From: a virus
Virus record (IMG/VR): IMGVR_UViG_3300009788_001279
Location: 1-35,865 of that record
DNA: 35,865 bases
Direction: 5' to 3' (one strand)
Shown here: one piece after another, positions 28,589 through 35,737 of the stretch
Layout: every line of letters starts with the position of its first letter
Numbering within the stretch: position 1 is the first letter of the stretch
The notes under the pieces: model-generated
Databases searched by the model: none
What the model was told of the DNA's origin: nothing
The model's input: only the letters and a program-made list of their open reading frames with translations
Made by a program: the position numbers and the translations under genes

Positions 28589-30986
28589 TTAATTCGTTTA
28601 TTAAGAATGATATCTTGTCTTCCTTATAATCTCTTGCACCAACTGAATCGATTAAGCTTAGTATTCTACGTTCTTTTTCCTTCAGTATCACACTAGTAGG
28701 ATCTTCAAACGTTGTAACACTTGAGAATACTGGTAACCCATTAGGCTTGCCATCCACTACGAAGTTAAACTCTTCCTGCTCCTTATTGGTGATAGGTGTG
28801 AATATGCTTCTGCATCCAAAATGATTCGGTGGAAATAGTAGGGCAAAGTCAGGGTCAGTCTCTTGGAACACCTTACCATCAAGTGATCTGCAGAAGTTAG
28901 TAGTTCGGCTATCGAGTATAGCTGTATATCTAAATGCGAATATCATGTCTTGGTTCTTATCAAACGTAATACCGCGTCCTCTATTCATCATACCAGGAAC
29001 AAGTATTATAATAGTCGGACCAAGTACTGTATCGAAGAAGTTATCATATTCCTCTTCTAGTAATAGTTCAGTTTCGTTCTCAGGTCTATTAACATCAAGT
29101 GATTCGTTAGCAACGTTCTGTAAACGGAATCCTAACCGTGCCTCTTGCTCATCAACTACCATTCCAACACGATCAGTAACCCCTTGTCTATCTTTATTAG
29201 TAGTAGTCGGTATCTTTACATCGAGTTCATTTGCAGCACTGATCTTCCCGAATTCTAGCATTTCAAATGCTATTGCAAGTAGTTCCTCTGAATAAGTATT
29301 CTCTTCTTGTAACTCGACTGTTTGTCTACGAATGCTTGATCTACCATTACGAGCTGCCACCAAGTAGTCATTAATGATGGCTGCTTTTTGTCGTGATAGT
29401 TTCCGTGCTAATGTAATCCTTGCACGTGCTTCTGTATCTCTTAGTTTATTCTTTATATCAACAAGCTTAACCTTTTCCTCATCTGGAAATAATGGGCGCA
29501 TCATTGGCTCGTCTACAAGTTTAGATTCTAATAGACCACGTTGCAACCCAGCTTTCTCACGAAGTATATCCTGATCTTGTAAATGTATATGAGTAGCTTT
29601 GTCCTCGGATAAATTAGCCTGAGGATTAGCTTCTGCTTGCTGCTTCTTAGATTCCATTAACATCTCAGCTTGTTGGTCTTCTCGATCCTGCTCTTTTTGG
29701 GTGTTCTCTTCGATTTCAGTCATCAAGTCCTCTTCATCAACATCAAGACCAATACTTTCGCCACTCTTTGCAATTATCTGAGTCTTAACAGAATCAGGTA
29801 TATTACCTTTCTTCGTTAGTTCTAATAGTGCTGTATGTAGTAGTTCAACGGAGTCATCTCTAATCTTATTTACTTTTAGTGTAGGATATACACCACGATC
29901 AAAGTTGATCCTGATAAGAGAGGCAATTATCTGATTCCAAGGCCTTTCAATAAGTATTTCAGCTACTCCTTGTAATCCTTCTTTAAAGAAATCCACCTGT
30001 GATTCACCAAGTGCTCTACTGCCTGACTCTGATGTTGTGCTTCCTAAATCAATGAACTGAGCTAATACTGATTTGGCAATGAGTGAGTAATGTAAATTGA
30101 TCATATCTTTACCCACAGCCATTACGGCAGGGTCTGCTAGCTCTTCAAAAGTTACTTCCATTTTATCCTCAGGAGCTACAAATACCGTTTCTTGTTGCAC
30201 CTTAGATAATGTCTCAATAACTTGGTCTACTTCCTCCTCGCTCATATTACCCTTGCTCTTTACGTATCGAAACTTTGATGCACCAAACTCATGTCCTACA
30301 TGATTAAGAAACATAGCTTTATGGACCTTATCATAGTGATACCAGGCTGCTCTTAGTCCTGATCTGCCATATAGTGAACCAAACTCTTCACCGAATGTTG
30401 ATTTAACAACTTTGAGAAGGCTTGGTGTATTCTTTACAGTTACATCAATGTGCTTTGATCCTAAGTTTGTCTTTTGGTGAAATCCTATAAAGTGACCATT
30501 ATCATTAACAATCAGCTTCATACCGTCATCGCCCGTAGCTGCTCTTGGTGCTACACGATCAATAAACACTTGATTATCAACTTGTTTATATACTAGTTCG
30601 AAAACTCTATATCCCTCAATAAAAGCACGTAACATTGTACGGTTTACATCTACAATAGGAGTGGCCATCCCGTTCTTAGGAATGGGAGCAAATAGAACTC
30701 TTTCTATGAACTCTTTTTCCTCGGAGGGCTCTGCTGTTTCTACTTCTGGGTCATCCTGAACGGTAAGCCCTGCTGAATGAATAGCGGTTGTGATAGCATT
30801 GTATATCATCTGCACCTGACCATCATTGTCTACCATACGGCGGTAGTCCTCTATTGTGAGATCATCAACACGATCTTCTTCCATCCTAAACGAGTTAATC
30901 ATCCTTTCACCACCTATACCAATAGAAGTGGTCTTTATCTTCTTTTTAACATTAACTCGGGGGGTTTCTTCTTGTAAATCAGCCAT
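28566..30986 (-). CDS. Portal protein fused to a Mu F-like minor head protein (806 aa)
   Basis: Residues about 40-450 match DUF935/Mu gp29-type portals: QVQMIYNAITTAIHSAGLTV, DRVAPRAATGDDGMKL, YGRSGLRAAWYHYDKVHKAM, and GSTTSESGSRALGESQVDFF. A charged linker (about 455-560) leads to a helical region. The Mu F/SPP1 gp7 signature is at about 690-745: FRYTAILDSRTTNFCRSLDGKVF followed by FPPNHFGCRSIFTPI. Portal and MuF proteins are usually separate; here one gene makes both. It forms the DNA entry ring and an internal minor head component. It follows the large terminase gene after a 58-base gap. Confidence 0.9.
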   Translation of the reverse strand: MADLQEETPRVNVKKKIKTTSIGIGGERMINSFRMEEDRVDDLTIEDYRRMVDNDGQVQMIYNAITTAIHSAGLTVQDDPEVETAEPSEEKEFIERVLFAPIPKNGMATPIVDVNRTMLRAFIEGYRVFELVYKQVDNQVFIDRVAPRAATGDDGMKLIVNDNGHFIGFHQKTNLGSKHIDVTVKNTPSLLKVVKSTFGEEFGSLYGRSGLRAAWYHYDKVHKAMFLNHVGHEFGASKFRYVKSKGNMSEEEVDQVIETLSKVQQETVFVAPEDKMEVTFEELADPAVMAVGKDMINLHYSLIAKSVLAQFIDLGSTTSESGSRALGESQVDFFKEGLQGVAEILIERPWNQIIASLIRINFDRGVYPTLKVNKIRDDSVELLHTALLELTKKGNIPDSVKTQIIAKSGESIGLDVDEEDLMTEIEENTQKEQDREDQQAEMLMESKKQQAEANPQANLSEDKATHIHLQDQDILREKAGLQRGLLESKLVDEPMMRPLFPDEEKVKLVDIKNKLRDTEARARITLARKLSRQKAAIINDYLVAARNGRSSIRRQTVELQEENTYSEELLAIAFEMLEFGKISAANELDVKIPTTTNKDRQGVTDRVGMVVDEQEARLGFRLQNVANESLDVNRPENETELLLEEEYDNFFDTVLGPTIIILVPGMMNRGRGITFDKNQDMIFAFRYTAILDSRTTNFCRSLDGKVFQETDPDFALLFPPNHFGCRSIFTPITNKEQEEFNFVVDGKPNGLPVFSSVTTFEDPTSVILKEKERRILSLIDSVGARDYKEDKISFLINELNAENSEN

Positions 30987-31008
30987 GGAATGGTATTAAT
31001 TATGTAAC

Positions 31009-31018
31009 ATGCTAGCAT
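31009..31018. repeat. 10-bp palindrome ATGCTAGCAT, copy 1
   Basis: This perfect palindrome lies in the 58-base gap between the large terminase and portal genes. The same 10 bases occur again at 32847-32856 in the gap upstream of terS. Both copies have ATTTGTG or its complement close by. A dimeric regulator could bind here; this is inference. Confidence 0.5.
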
Positions 31019-31044
31019 ATTTGTGGATAGTTGATCAAGGGTAC

Positions 31045-32469
31045 TTATTTACCATACTTACGCTTGCCTCCACCTTTGATTACACCACCTGAACCTGAGA
31101 TGGCAATCATAATAGTACCAACAAGGCTATCAACCCAATCGTCATGAGCCGCCTTAGGGAACTGTATGATCTCAGAATTAAACTGTTGGTGATTCTTATG
31201 GAACTTGACAGTCCCATTTTCTGTATAAACAGATACCGCTTTAGCCCTTGTAACCTTATCTTTAAGCTGTTCGATTGGTACCATGGGGGGGTATATACCT
31301 TCTTTATTTCCTTCTTTTTGAGCAGTCTGGAAAAACCAATCTTGAAAGCTATTTGTTTCAATACCAATAGTCTTATGCTTATACTTTTTGTAATAGTTAA
31401 AGAACCAAGCAAGTATATCTTCAAGTTTTCCCTTCATACGTTGTGGATCAACCACATACAATGAACCATTCTCTCTATGCCGTGCGAGTGTAACCATAGC
31501 ACAGTAATCATTGATTTCTTTTTCTCTTGCTGATAGATCCAAGTAGGTAAAACAATCACAAAAGTTAAGGTCTACATCTTGCTCGTAAAATTCATTAGTG
31601 AATAGTATTTGTGACGATGGGTCCAATGGGTTGTTCATGAACTCTGATTCAAATGCTAGTGATCCTATTTCATCCTTTTTGATCTCAAGTTTATCAAGCG
31701 ACCACATATCAGGCCATAGAGCATGATTACCTTCAATGGCTCTATATAGTTTGCTATACCAGCCTTTAGGTGGGCTCTCTACCAAGTTCATTAGTAAAGA
31801 ATCGAAGTGAAGAATAGTACCGACAATGATTACTCTAGTATCAGTACCACCAAGATTTAATATGCTCTTTGTATAGAGGTTCTTAAGCTTCTCACGTTGT
31901 TCAGGTGATTGTACATTCTCATCGTTTTCTAGATCATCTAGTACAATCAGATCAGGTCTACTCTCTTTATGTCTTACACCTCTAAACTTCGAATTTGCAC
32001 CTAGGGACATTACTCTAACACCTGTTGTTGTGATGATATCGTGTGAGGTCCATTTTTGTTTCTCGCTAGCTGATGGTGGCATATAGCCCGCAACCTTGCC
32101 GAAATCATCAATGATCTTTTCATTCGTTTCTAATTCAGCAACAACCGATCCAAGTAGTGCTGCTGATTGGGTATGTGTATCTGAAATCAGTAGTATGAAT
32201 TTTTTCTTTTGATGAAGTATGCACCAAAGAACATATACGAGTGAGAAGGTTGTAGATTTCCCGTGTGATCTTGGACATGCGAGAATGATATTCTTTCTTC
32301 CTTCGAGTAATTCTATCCATTCGCCGTGTAGTGATCCCGGTCCAATATTAGTAGTGATATAGTGGGGAAGATACCACGAAGCAAAGAATGCTAGATCTTC
32401 CTCAGTTACCTTTCTTCTTAGGTCTTTTGATGCGAGAAACTGCTTCCCTAAACTCTTTAAGCTTGGCAT
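31045..32469 (-). CDS. terL: Large terminase subunit (ATPase and nuclease)
   Basis: This 474-residue protein packages phage DNA into the prohead. The Walker A motif ACPRSHGKST is at 64-73, and Walker B PDLIVLDDLEND is at about 172-183. IIVGTILHFDSLL is a coupling motif. The nuclease half has YLDLSAREKE (Asp311), TIGIETNSFQDWF (Glu371) and AAHDDWVDSLVG (acidic cluster at 443-447). The start overlaps the small terminase by 68 bases, with no later Met that keeps the N-terminal helix. Its relatives serve Mu-like and other siphoviruses. Confidence 0.94.
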   Translation of the reverse strand: MPSLKSLGKQFLASKDLRRKVTEEDLAFFASWYLPHYITTNIGPGSLHGEWIELLEGRKNIILACPRSHGKSTTFSLVYVLWCILHQKKKFILLISDTHTQSAALLGSVVAELETNEKIIDDFGKVAGYMPPSASEKQKWTSHDIITTTGVRVMSLGANSKFRGVRHKESRPDLIVLDDLENDENVQSPEQREKLKNLYTKSILNLGGTDTRVIIVGTILHFDSLLMNLVESPPKGWYSKLYRAIEGNHALWPDMWSLDKLEIKKDEIGSLAFESEFMNNPLDPSSQILFTNEFYEQDVDLNFCDCFTYLDLSAREKEINDYCAMVTLARHRENGSLYVVDPQRMKGKLEDILAWFFNYYKKYKHKTIGIETNSFQDWFFQTAQKEGNKEGIYPPMVPIEQLKDKVTRAKAVSVYTENGTVKFHKNHQQFNSEIIQFPKAAHDDWVDSLVGTIMIAISGSGGVIKGGGKRKYGK

Positions 32470-32818
32470 CTTGAATTATATTTATGGTATCTATATTAAT
32501 TGTGGTATCACCTTCTTTCGATTTATCTTTATCCTTACTATCGTGTTTTGTCATTCCCAACATATCAGCACCGAGTTTTAGCTCCTGTATCCTATTGCCT
32601 TCCTTTGCTTCAATGTCATCCTTAACAGAGTTAGCAATAAGTTCAGGTGTAAGTCCGAGCTCTATGCACAGCTCCTTGTATCCGTTACTCTCCGTGAGTT
32701 CTTTTGGGGTGTTTGCGGTATTAGGGCTATAGCCTACCTCCCTCATTACTGCACTAATACTTTTCCCAGGGTTCTCCAGGGTTTTCTTTACTGCTCTTTT
32801 CTGTTTCTGAGTAGCCAT
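32402..32818 (-). CDS. terS: Small terminase subunit
   Basis: This 138-residue protein begins with a DNA-binding helix-turn-helix (MATQKQKRAVKKTLENPG, then AVMREVGYSPNTANTPKELT), a pattern common in terminase small subunits. A central helical oligomerisation region (IANSVKDDIEAKEGNRIQELKLGADMLGM) follows, with a basic C-terminus RIKRPKKKGN. It is directly upstream of the large subunit with overlap. It recognises the packaging site and recruits the large subunit. The start has no Shine-Dalgarno sequence. Confidence 0.86.
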   Translation of the reverse strand: MATQKQKRAVKKTLENPGKSISAVMREVGYSPNTANTPKELTESNGYKELCIELGLTPELIANSVKDDIEAKEGNRIQELKLGADMLGMTKHDSKDKDKSKEGDTTINIDTINIIQDAKLKEFREAVSRIKRPKKKGN

Positions 32819-32846
32819 AACTTGGGTGGATTTTATTCATGAATAT

Positions 32847-32856
32847 ATGCTAGCAT
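32847..32856. repeat. 10-bp palindrome ATGCTAGCAT, copy 2
   Basis: This perfect palindrome lies within the divergent promoter region and overlaps the expected transcription start of the terS promoter, about 5-14 bases downstream of its -7 element. A protein bound here would block terS transcription. The first copy lies before the portal gene. Confidence 0.5.
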
Positions 32857-32860
32857 AACA

Positions 32861-32891
32861 CAAATATAAAGTAGTTATCAATATGGATCAA
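32861..32891 (-). promoter_or_regulatory. Bacteroidota-type promoter for terS
   Basis: The minus strand reads TTG (32891-32889), 20 bases, then TATATTTG (32868-32861), a perfect match to the Bacteroidota -33 TTG / -7 TAnnTTTG consensus at its usual spacing. It points toward terS (start 32818) and probably drives the head operon. The TTG lies in the first codons of the divergent holin-like gene. Confidence 0.6.
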
Positions 32892-33146
32892 TTCATACAA
32901 GTACTAAATGAGTCTGGGTTCCCTGTTTTCGCAGTTCTTGCACTAGGAGCATATATATATTGGCAAACAGTATACATAAGGGGAATTAGCAGAGAGCATA
33001 GAGATGACTACAAAGAGATCACGAATAGTTTTACAAAGGTACTAATAGAAACTAAGGATCTTCAGGCGAAACATAATGTAGCACTCGATAACATTATCGA
33101 CACACAAAAAAAAATCACTGATCGCATATATAGCACGGGTAAATAG
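32883..33146 (+). CDS. Holin-like small membrane protein (BhlA/UviB-like pattern, 87 aa)
   Basis: This 87-residue protein has one N-terminal membrane segment (GFPVFAVLALGAYIYWQTVY, about 12-31) followed by a charged, mostly helical tail with a coiled-coil heptad pattern (YKEITNSFTKVLIETKDLQ). The arrangement resembles BhlA/UviB-type holins and small phage membrane proteins. It is the first gene of the plus-strand lysis cassette, 28 bases before the peptidase. A holin or peptidase-helper role is likely from position. Confidence 0.72.
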   Translation: MDQFIQVLNESGFPVFAVLALGAYIYWQTVYIRGISREHRDDYKEITNSFTKVLIETKDLQAKHNVALDNIIDTQKKITDRIYSTGK

Positions 33147-33174
33147 GCGGTAATACTTTTGTAAGAAACATATC

Positions 33175-33939
33175 ATGAACTTAAGAAAACCATTCGATAG
33201 TTACGAGAACCGAGTTAAAACCTCCGATTATATACTAGTGAAGCATCCTGCATGTGACTATGCTATGCCCACAGGAACTAAGCTATACGCTATAGCTGAT
33301 GGTACCGTTACGGGATACGATCCAGTCAATGGTGAGCTATGGTATGACCTGAAGACTCATTACGATTGGGATATGGATGGGCAATGTATTAAGTTAAAGA
33401 CCGTGGTTTATGCTCATTGTTCTAAGGTTAATTATAAAATAGGTGATTCATTTAAAAAAGGTTCTATAGTAGCTTTATCAGGCGATAAAGGATTATCTAG
33501 TGGCCCTCATTTACATCTATCATTTGGAGATATTGATAATCAAGGGATTAACCCAGAAGCTATGGCGGGTTTTATATTGGTACAAGATGAAATTGATAAA
33601 CTAAACGAAGATTTGAAAAAGTTACAAGCTGAATACGATGATTTAGATGCTAGGAATACCAAGAAAAGAGAAAAGATTGCGGTGTTAGAAGCTAATGTAG
33701 AAAAGTTACAATCGGATTATGATGTTCTTTATGGAGAGAAAGTTGCTCTTGAGATCAAAGTAACGGACATGGAGGATGTTATTGGTAAGCAAGATAAGAA
33801 GATAAAAAGACAAGCGGAGCAGATTACAAAGCTTGAGAAAGCATTGCAGGATTGCAAGAGCGATAAACCAGATAACGTCATTGTAATAATATTCAATAAA
33901 TTTTCTAAGTTTTTTTCAAAAGATAATGGAAAGAATTAA
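33175..33939 (+). CDS. Endolysin: M23 peptidase with C-terminal coiled coil (254 aa)
   Basis: The N-terminal ~140 residues form an M23 (LytM-type) zinc peptidase domain. Zinc ligands are His24 and Asp28 (VKHPACDYAMPTGTKLYAIA) and His114 (SGPHLHLSFGD), with catalytic His81 (YAHCS) and His112. Such enzymes cut peptide cross-bridges of peptidoglycan. From about 141 to 225 the protein is a long charged coiled coil (INPEAM...EDLKKLQAEYDDLDARN), and it ends in a basic, Phe-rich tail. There is no signal peptide, so it probably needs the neighbouring holin-like proteins. A weak TACTTTTG promoter-like element lies 14 bases upstream of the start. Confidence 0.9.
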   Translation: MNLRKPFDSYENRVKTSDYILVKHPACDYAMPTGTKLYAIADGTVTGYDPVNGELWYDLKTHYDWDMDGQCIKLKTVVYAHCSKVNYKIGDSFKKGSIVALSGDKGLSSGPHLHLSFGDIDNQGINPEAMAGFILVQDEIDKLNEDLKKLQAEYDDLDARNTKKREKIAVLEANVEKLQSDYDVLYGEKVALEIKVTDMEDVIGKQDKKIKRQAEQITKLEKALQDCKSDKPDNVIVIIFNKFSKFFSKDNGKN

Positions 33940-34126
33940 GGGCTTCGGCTCAAGTCTATTATCACGTAAGCTAATACTTACTGTTGCAGTAGGTATCACC
34001 ACCGTCTTGAATGCTCACTATAAGTGGGGCATGAGCGAAGGTGATATTATGATGCTTGTTATAGGGGCAGCAGCCTATGTAGGTGTTGAAGGTGCACGTG
34101 ATATAATAGAAACAAATAAGGAGTAG
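33926..34126 (+). CDS. Holin-like two-segment membrane protein (66 aa)
   Basis: This 66-residue protein has two hydrophobic segments (KLILTVAVGITTVLNAHY and IMMLVIGAAAYVGVEGA) separated by a short loop (WGMSEGDI). The layout matches small class-II-like holins found after endolysins in phages of Gram-negative bacteria. It overlaps the peptidase gene's end by 14 bases. With the gene at 32883, there are two membrane candidates for lysis; which is the holin is not settled. Confidence 0.75.
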   Translation: MERIKGFGSSLLSRKLILTVAVGITTVLNAHYKWGMSEGDIMMLVIGAAAYVGVEGARDIIETNKE

Positions 34127-34150
34127 TTGGCTTTAAGGCCAAATAATTTT
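34127..34150 (+). terminator. Hairpin after the lysis cassette
   Basis: TTGGC (34127-34131) and GCCAA (34138-34142) form a 5-bp stem with a 6-base loop directly after the stop of the second holin-like gene. It is followed by AT-rich ATAATTTT. The stem is short, so it may be only a weak terminator for the plus-strand cassette. Confidence 0.4.
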
Positions 34151-34157
34151 AGTCTAG

Positions 34158-34229
34158 TTAGTTATTGAAACTAATTGGGAGATCTACTGGTATATCAAGT
34201 ATAGCCGGTGGCTTCAAAGACGTAAACAT
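34158..34229 (-). CDS. Possible tiny ORF or remnant (23 aa)
   Basis: ATG 34229-34227 gives 23 residues, MFTSLKPPAILDIPVDLPIS plus FNN. The same frame stays open upstream for 11 codons (LEQTNPPTYSG) back to a TGA and could be joined to the end of the 52-residue gene before it by a -1 shift at its last codon. The protein-like quality suggests a real tail of a frameshifted gene or a tiny gene. Evidence is thin. Confidence 0.25.
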   Translation of the reverse strand: MFTSLKPPAILDIPVDLPISFNN

Positions 34230-34258
34230 TCCGCTATAAGTAGGTGGGTTAGTTTGCT

Positions 34259-34417
34259 CTAATCAAAATCCATTTCGAAATCATCTTCATCCATGTACGC
34301 ACTTACATGATATAAGTGTGTGTTATTTTTTGCTCTTGCGTGTCTTGGACATAGCTCAGACATAGCAAATTGTACCTTTTCCCCACATCGAGGGAATATG
34401 CAATACTTCTGTTTCAT
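34259..34417 (-). CDS. Small zinc-binding protein (52 aa)
   Basis: ATG 34417-34415 starts a 52-residue protein beginning MKQKYCIFPRCGEKVQFAM, followed by SELCPRHARAKN and an acidic tail ending in DEDDFEMDFD. CIFPRC and CPRH provide three Cys and one His, a likely zinc site. Its 5' untranslated region (34418-34533) is strongly structured, with two mutually exclusive pairings that would expose or hide the sequence just before the start. Confidence 0.65.
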   Translation of the reverse strand: MKQKYCIFPRCGEKVQFAMSELCPRHARAKNNTHLYHVSAYMDEDDFEMDFD

Positions 34418-34426
34418 TTTTATAAT

Positions 34427-34527
34427 CCCAATACCGAAAATCCAGAATAACCTGAGTTACCCAGACCCTGGGTATTAGGATCGGGTGTACAAAGCCGATC
34501 ACTAATACTGTTTCACTGCCTAGTGAA
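34427..34527 (-). ncRNA. Structured RNA leader with alternative pairings
   Basis: On the minus strand this stretch holds hairpins: TTCACT/AGTGAA (34512-34527); a 13-bp stem GTATTAG-T-GATCGG / CCGATC-CTAATAC with a 10-base loop (34472-34508); and ACCCAG/CTGGGT (34459-34473). CCTAATACC (34479-34471) can instead pair over 9 bp with GGTATTGGG (34435-34427), which ends 10 bases before the ATG of the small zinc protein. This is the layout of an attenuator or riboswitch-like switch. The region has no convincing protein frame. Confidence 0.5.
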
Positions 34528-34533
34528 GGTATA

Positions 34534-34674
34534 CTAATTTGTATCATATTCCATTTCTTCTTGCAACAGTTGATCTTCTCTCATGCTATCAATCACTTCA
34601 AGGTCTAATAGTGACTGTATACCACTAATATCACCTGGTGACCTGTATGGTTTAGGATTTGGACTTCCTGACAT
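34534..34674 (-). CDS. Small acidic protein (46 aa)
   Basis: ATG 34674-34672 overlaps the end of the previous small gene and gives a 46-residue product beginning MSGSPNPKPYRSPGDISGIQ and continuing as an acidic helix (DLEVIDSMREDQLLQEEM). It has no recognised domain. Its place in a chain of overlapping genes supports expression. The structured RNA begins about 7 bases after its stop. Confidence 0.55.
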   Translation of the reverse strand: MSGSPNPKPYRSPGDISGIQSLLDLEVIDSMREDQLLQEEMEYDTN

Positions 34675-34807
34675 TATTTTTCTTTTTAATAATAAATTCC
34701 TCTGGATTTTCTATTAAGTATCTAATCATCACTACAAACTCCAAGTCGTTTAACACTCTATCAATCAATGCCCTTCCTAGGTACTTTTCCACTTCTGGCT
34801 TCTTCAT
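34652..34807 (-). CDS. Small basic protein (51 aa)
   Basis: ATG 34807-34805 overlaps the previous stop (TTATGA), and the 51-residue product begins MKKPEVEKYLGRALIDRVLN, continuing with a helix (EFVVMIRYLIENPEEF) and a Lys/Asn/Ser-rich basic end. It runs 23 bases into the next gene. No family is recognised. Confidence 0.55.
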   Translation of the reverse strand: MKKPEVEKYLGRALIDRVLNDLEFVVMIRYLIENPEEFIIKKKNNVRKSKS

Positions 34808-35205
34808 AACTCCTCCACGCTAATGTAGTTATTTTCTAGACAGTATAATACTGCTTGTGCTACGAGATCTGGTAAATGACCGCCAAGGCCATCACCAATT
34901 TGTAATACTGAATCACCATAAGATATACGTAATTCTGAACCATAGATATCGCTGTCGTACCAACCTAAACCCAATTTTCTTTCTTCGTACTCATGACAAT
35001 CACAGCCACACCCATGAGGAATTGACTCAGGGAGGTATTCCCATAAAGTCTGAAATGAGTAACAAGGAACAACATCTTTATCTGGTAAGTTATAGACTGT
35101 AATACCTCCTCTAAACCAGCACCACATTGCATCCTTTAAGAACCCCACCTCATCCAGCTTCCGACTCACCTCGTAACTTGTCACTTCTTTCTCTAGGTTA
35201 GTCAT
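34804..35205 (-). CDS. Phage accessory protein of unknown function (133 aa)
   Basis: This 133-residue protein begins MTNLEKEVTSYEVSRKLDEVG and contains VPCYSFQTLWEYLPESI, a Cys-rich PHGCGCDCHEYEE segment, a Trp/Tyr/Asp stretch and a C-terminal LPDLVAQAVLYCLEN. The overall layout (helix, then P-x-x-x-LWE-x-LP, then a beta region, then a closing helix) resembles a widespread small phage protein family of unknown role. The GCGCDCHE insertion is unusual and could bind metal. It starts at an ATGA overlap. Confidence 0.7.
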   Translation of the reverse strand: MTNLEKEVTSYEVSRKLDEVGFLKDAMWCWFRGGITVYNLPDKDVVPCYSFQTLWEYLPESIPHGCGCDCHEYEERKLGLGWYDSDIYGSELRISYGDSVLQIGDGLGGHLPDLVAQAVLYCLENNYISVEEL

Positions 35206-35399
35206 GGTATATATTCAATACCATCTATATTACATGGATCACTAATTTGTACTTTATTCGACGATTTACCTAATTCCTCCAATAAGCTATCTAATTCTGG
35301 AGAGTAGCGAGCGGGACCCATATTATACTTAATCTTATATATAGCACACTGCCACCCTGCGATATAGTACAATATGGCTTTTAACTGATTAACCTTCAT
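35202..35399 (-). CDS. Small protein of unknown function (65 aa)
   Basis: I chose ATG 35399-35397 (MKVNQLKAILYYIAGWQC), which overlaps the previous gene's end by 11 bases. A mildly hydrophobic N-terminus (AILYYIAGWQCAIYKI) precedes MGPARYSPELDSLLEELG and a beta end. No family is recognised. Confidence 0.6.
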   Translation of the reverse strand: MKVNQLKAILYYIAGWQCAIYKIKYNMGPARYSPELDSLLEELGKSSNKVQISDPCNIDGIEYIP

Positions 35400-35544
35400 C
35401 TTTAATGTAATAATAAAAGCCAAATACTAAATGTACTACCAAGATTACTGTAGGCCCTTCAAGAGATCGATCATTCGAGTGTGCTATATCAAGCAGTATA
35501 GCCCAGAGGATCATTGCTATATAATGAAATTGCCACTCATTCAT
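35389..35544 (-). CDS. Small two-segment membrane protein (51 aa)
   Basis: I chose ATG 35544-35542 (MNEWQFHYIAMILWAILLD), which overlaps the preceding stop by eight bases. Two hydrophobic segments (FHYIAMILWAILL and TVILVVHLVFGFYYYI) are separated by a polar loop (AHSNDRSLEGP). It is a small inner membrane protein of unknown role. Confidence 0.6.
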   Translation of the reverse strand: MNEWQFHYIAMILWAILLDIAHSNDRSLEGPTVILVVHLVFGFYYYIKDEG

Positions 35545-35737
35545 CTTTAAACTCCTCATTGTAAGGTACGAAGGTTTCCGATACACTAATTGAGCAGGAA
35601 TTGGAATCAATATGCCCAGTAGTGATTGATGAAGAAGTATAATATAGCCAACCATTTGGAACTCTTTTGACTGACCCAATGCCCTCAATGTTAATTATCT
35701 CATGCAGCTTCATCTTGTAGATATTTTTATTTTTCAT
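35537..35737 (-). CDS. Small beta-rich protein (66 aa)
   Basis: The 66-residue product begins MKNKNIYKMKLHEIINIEGI and continues with SVKRVPNGWLYYTSSS, DSNSCSISVSETFVPY and an acidic end. The RVPNGWLYY turn and later strands resemble small phage proteins around a W-x-Y/F-hairpin. It overlaps the stop of the repeat-containing gene by 11 bases. Function unknown. Confidence 0.6.
   Translation of the reverse strand: MKNKNIYKMKLHEIINIEGIGSVKRVPNGWLYYTSSSITTGHIDSNSCSISVSETFVPYNEEFKDE

Noticed and set aside
33106-33146. A second A9 run with a possible slippery heptamer in the first holin-like gene
   Set aside because: A -1 shift would add only about 13 residues in place of 10, and the alternative tail has no recognisable function, so a programmed shift is not supported.
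34356-34547. Minus-strand open frame of 63 codons (begins MIQISIPSLGSE)
   Set aside because: It runs through three stable hairpins and overlaps the better-supported 52-residue zinc protein. I interpret the region as structured RNA, although a short peptide cannot be excluded.
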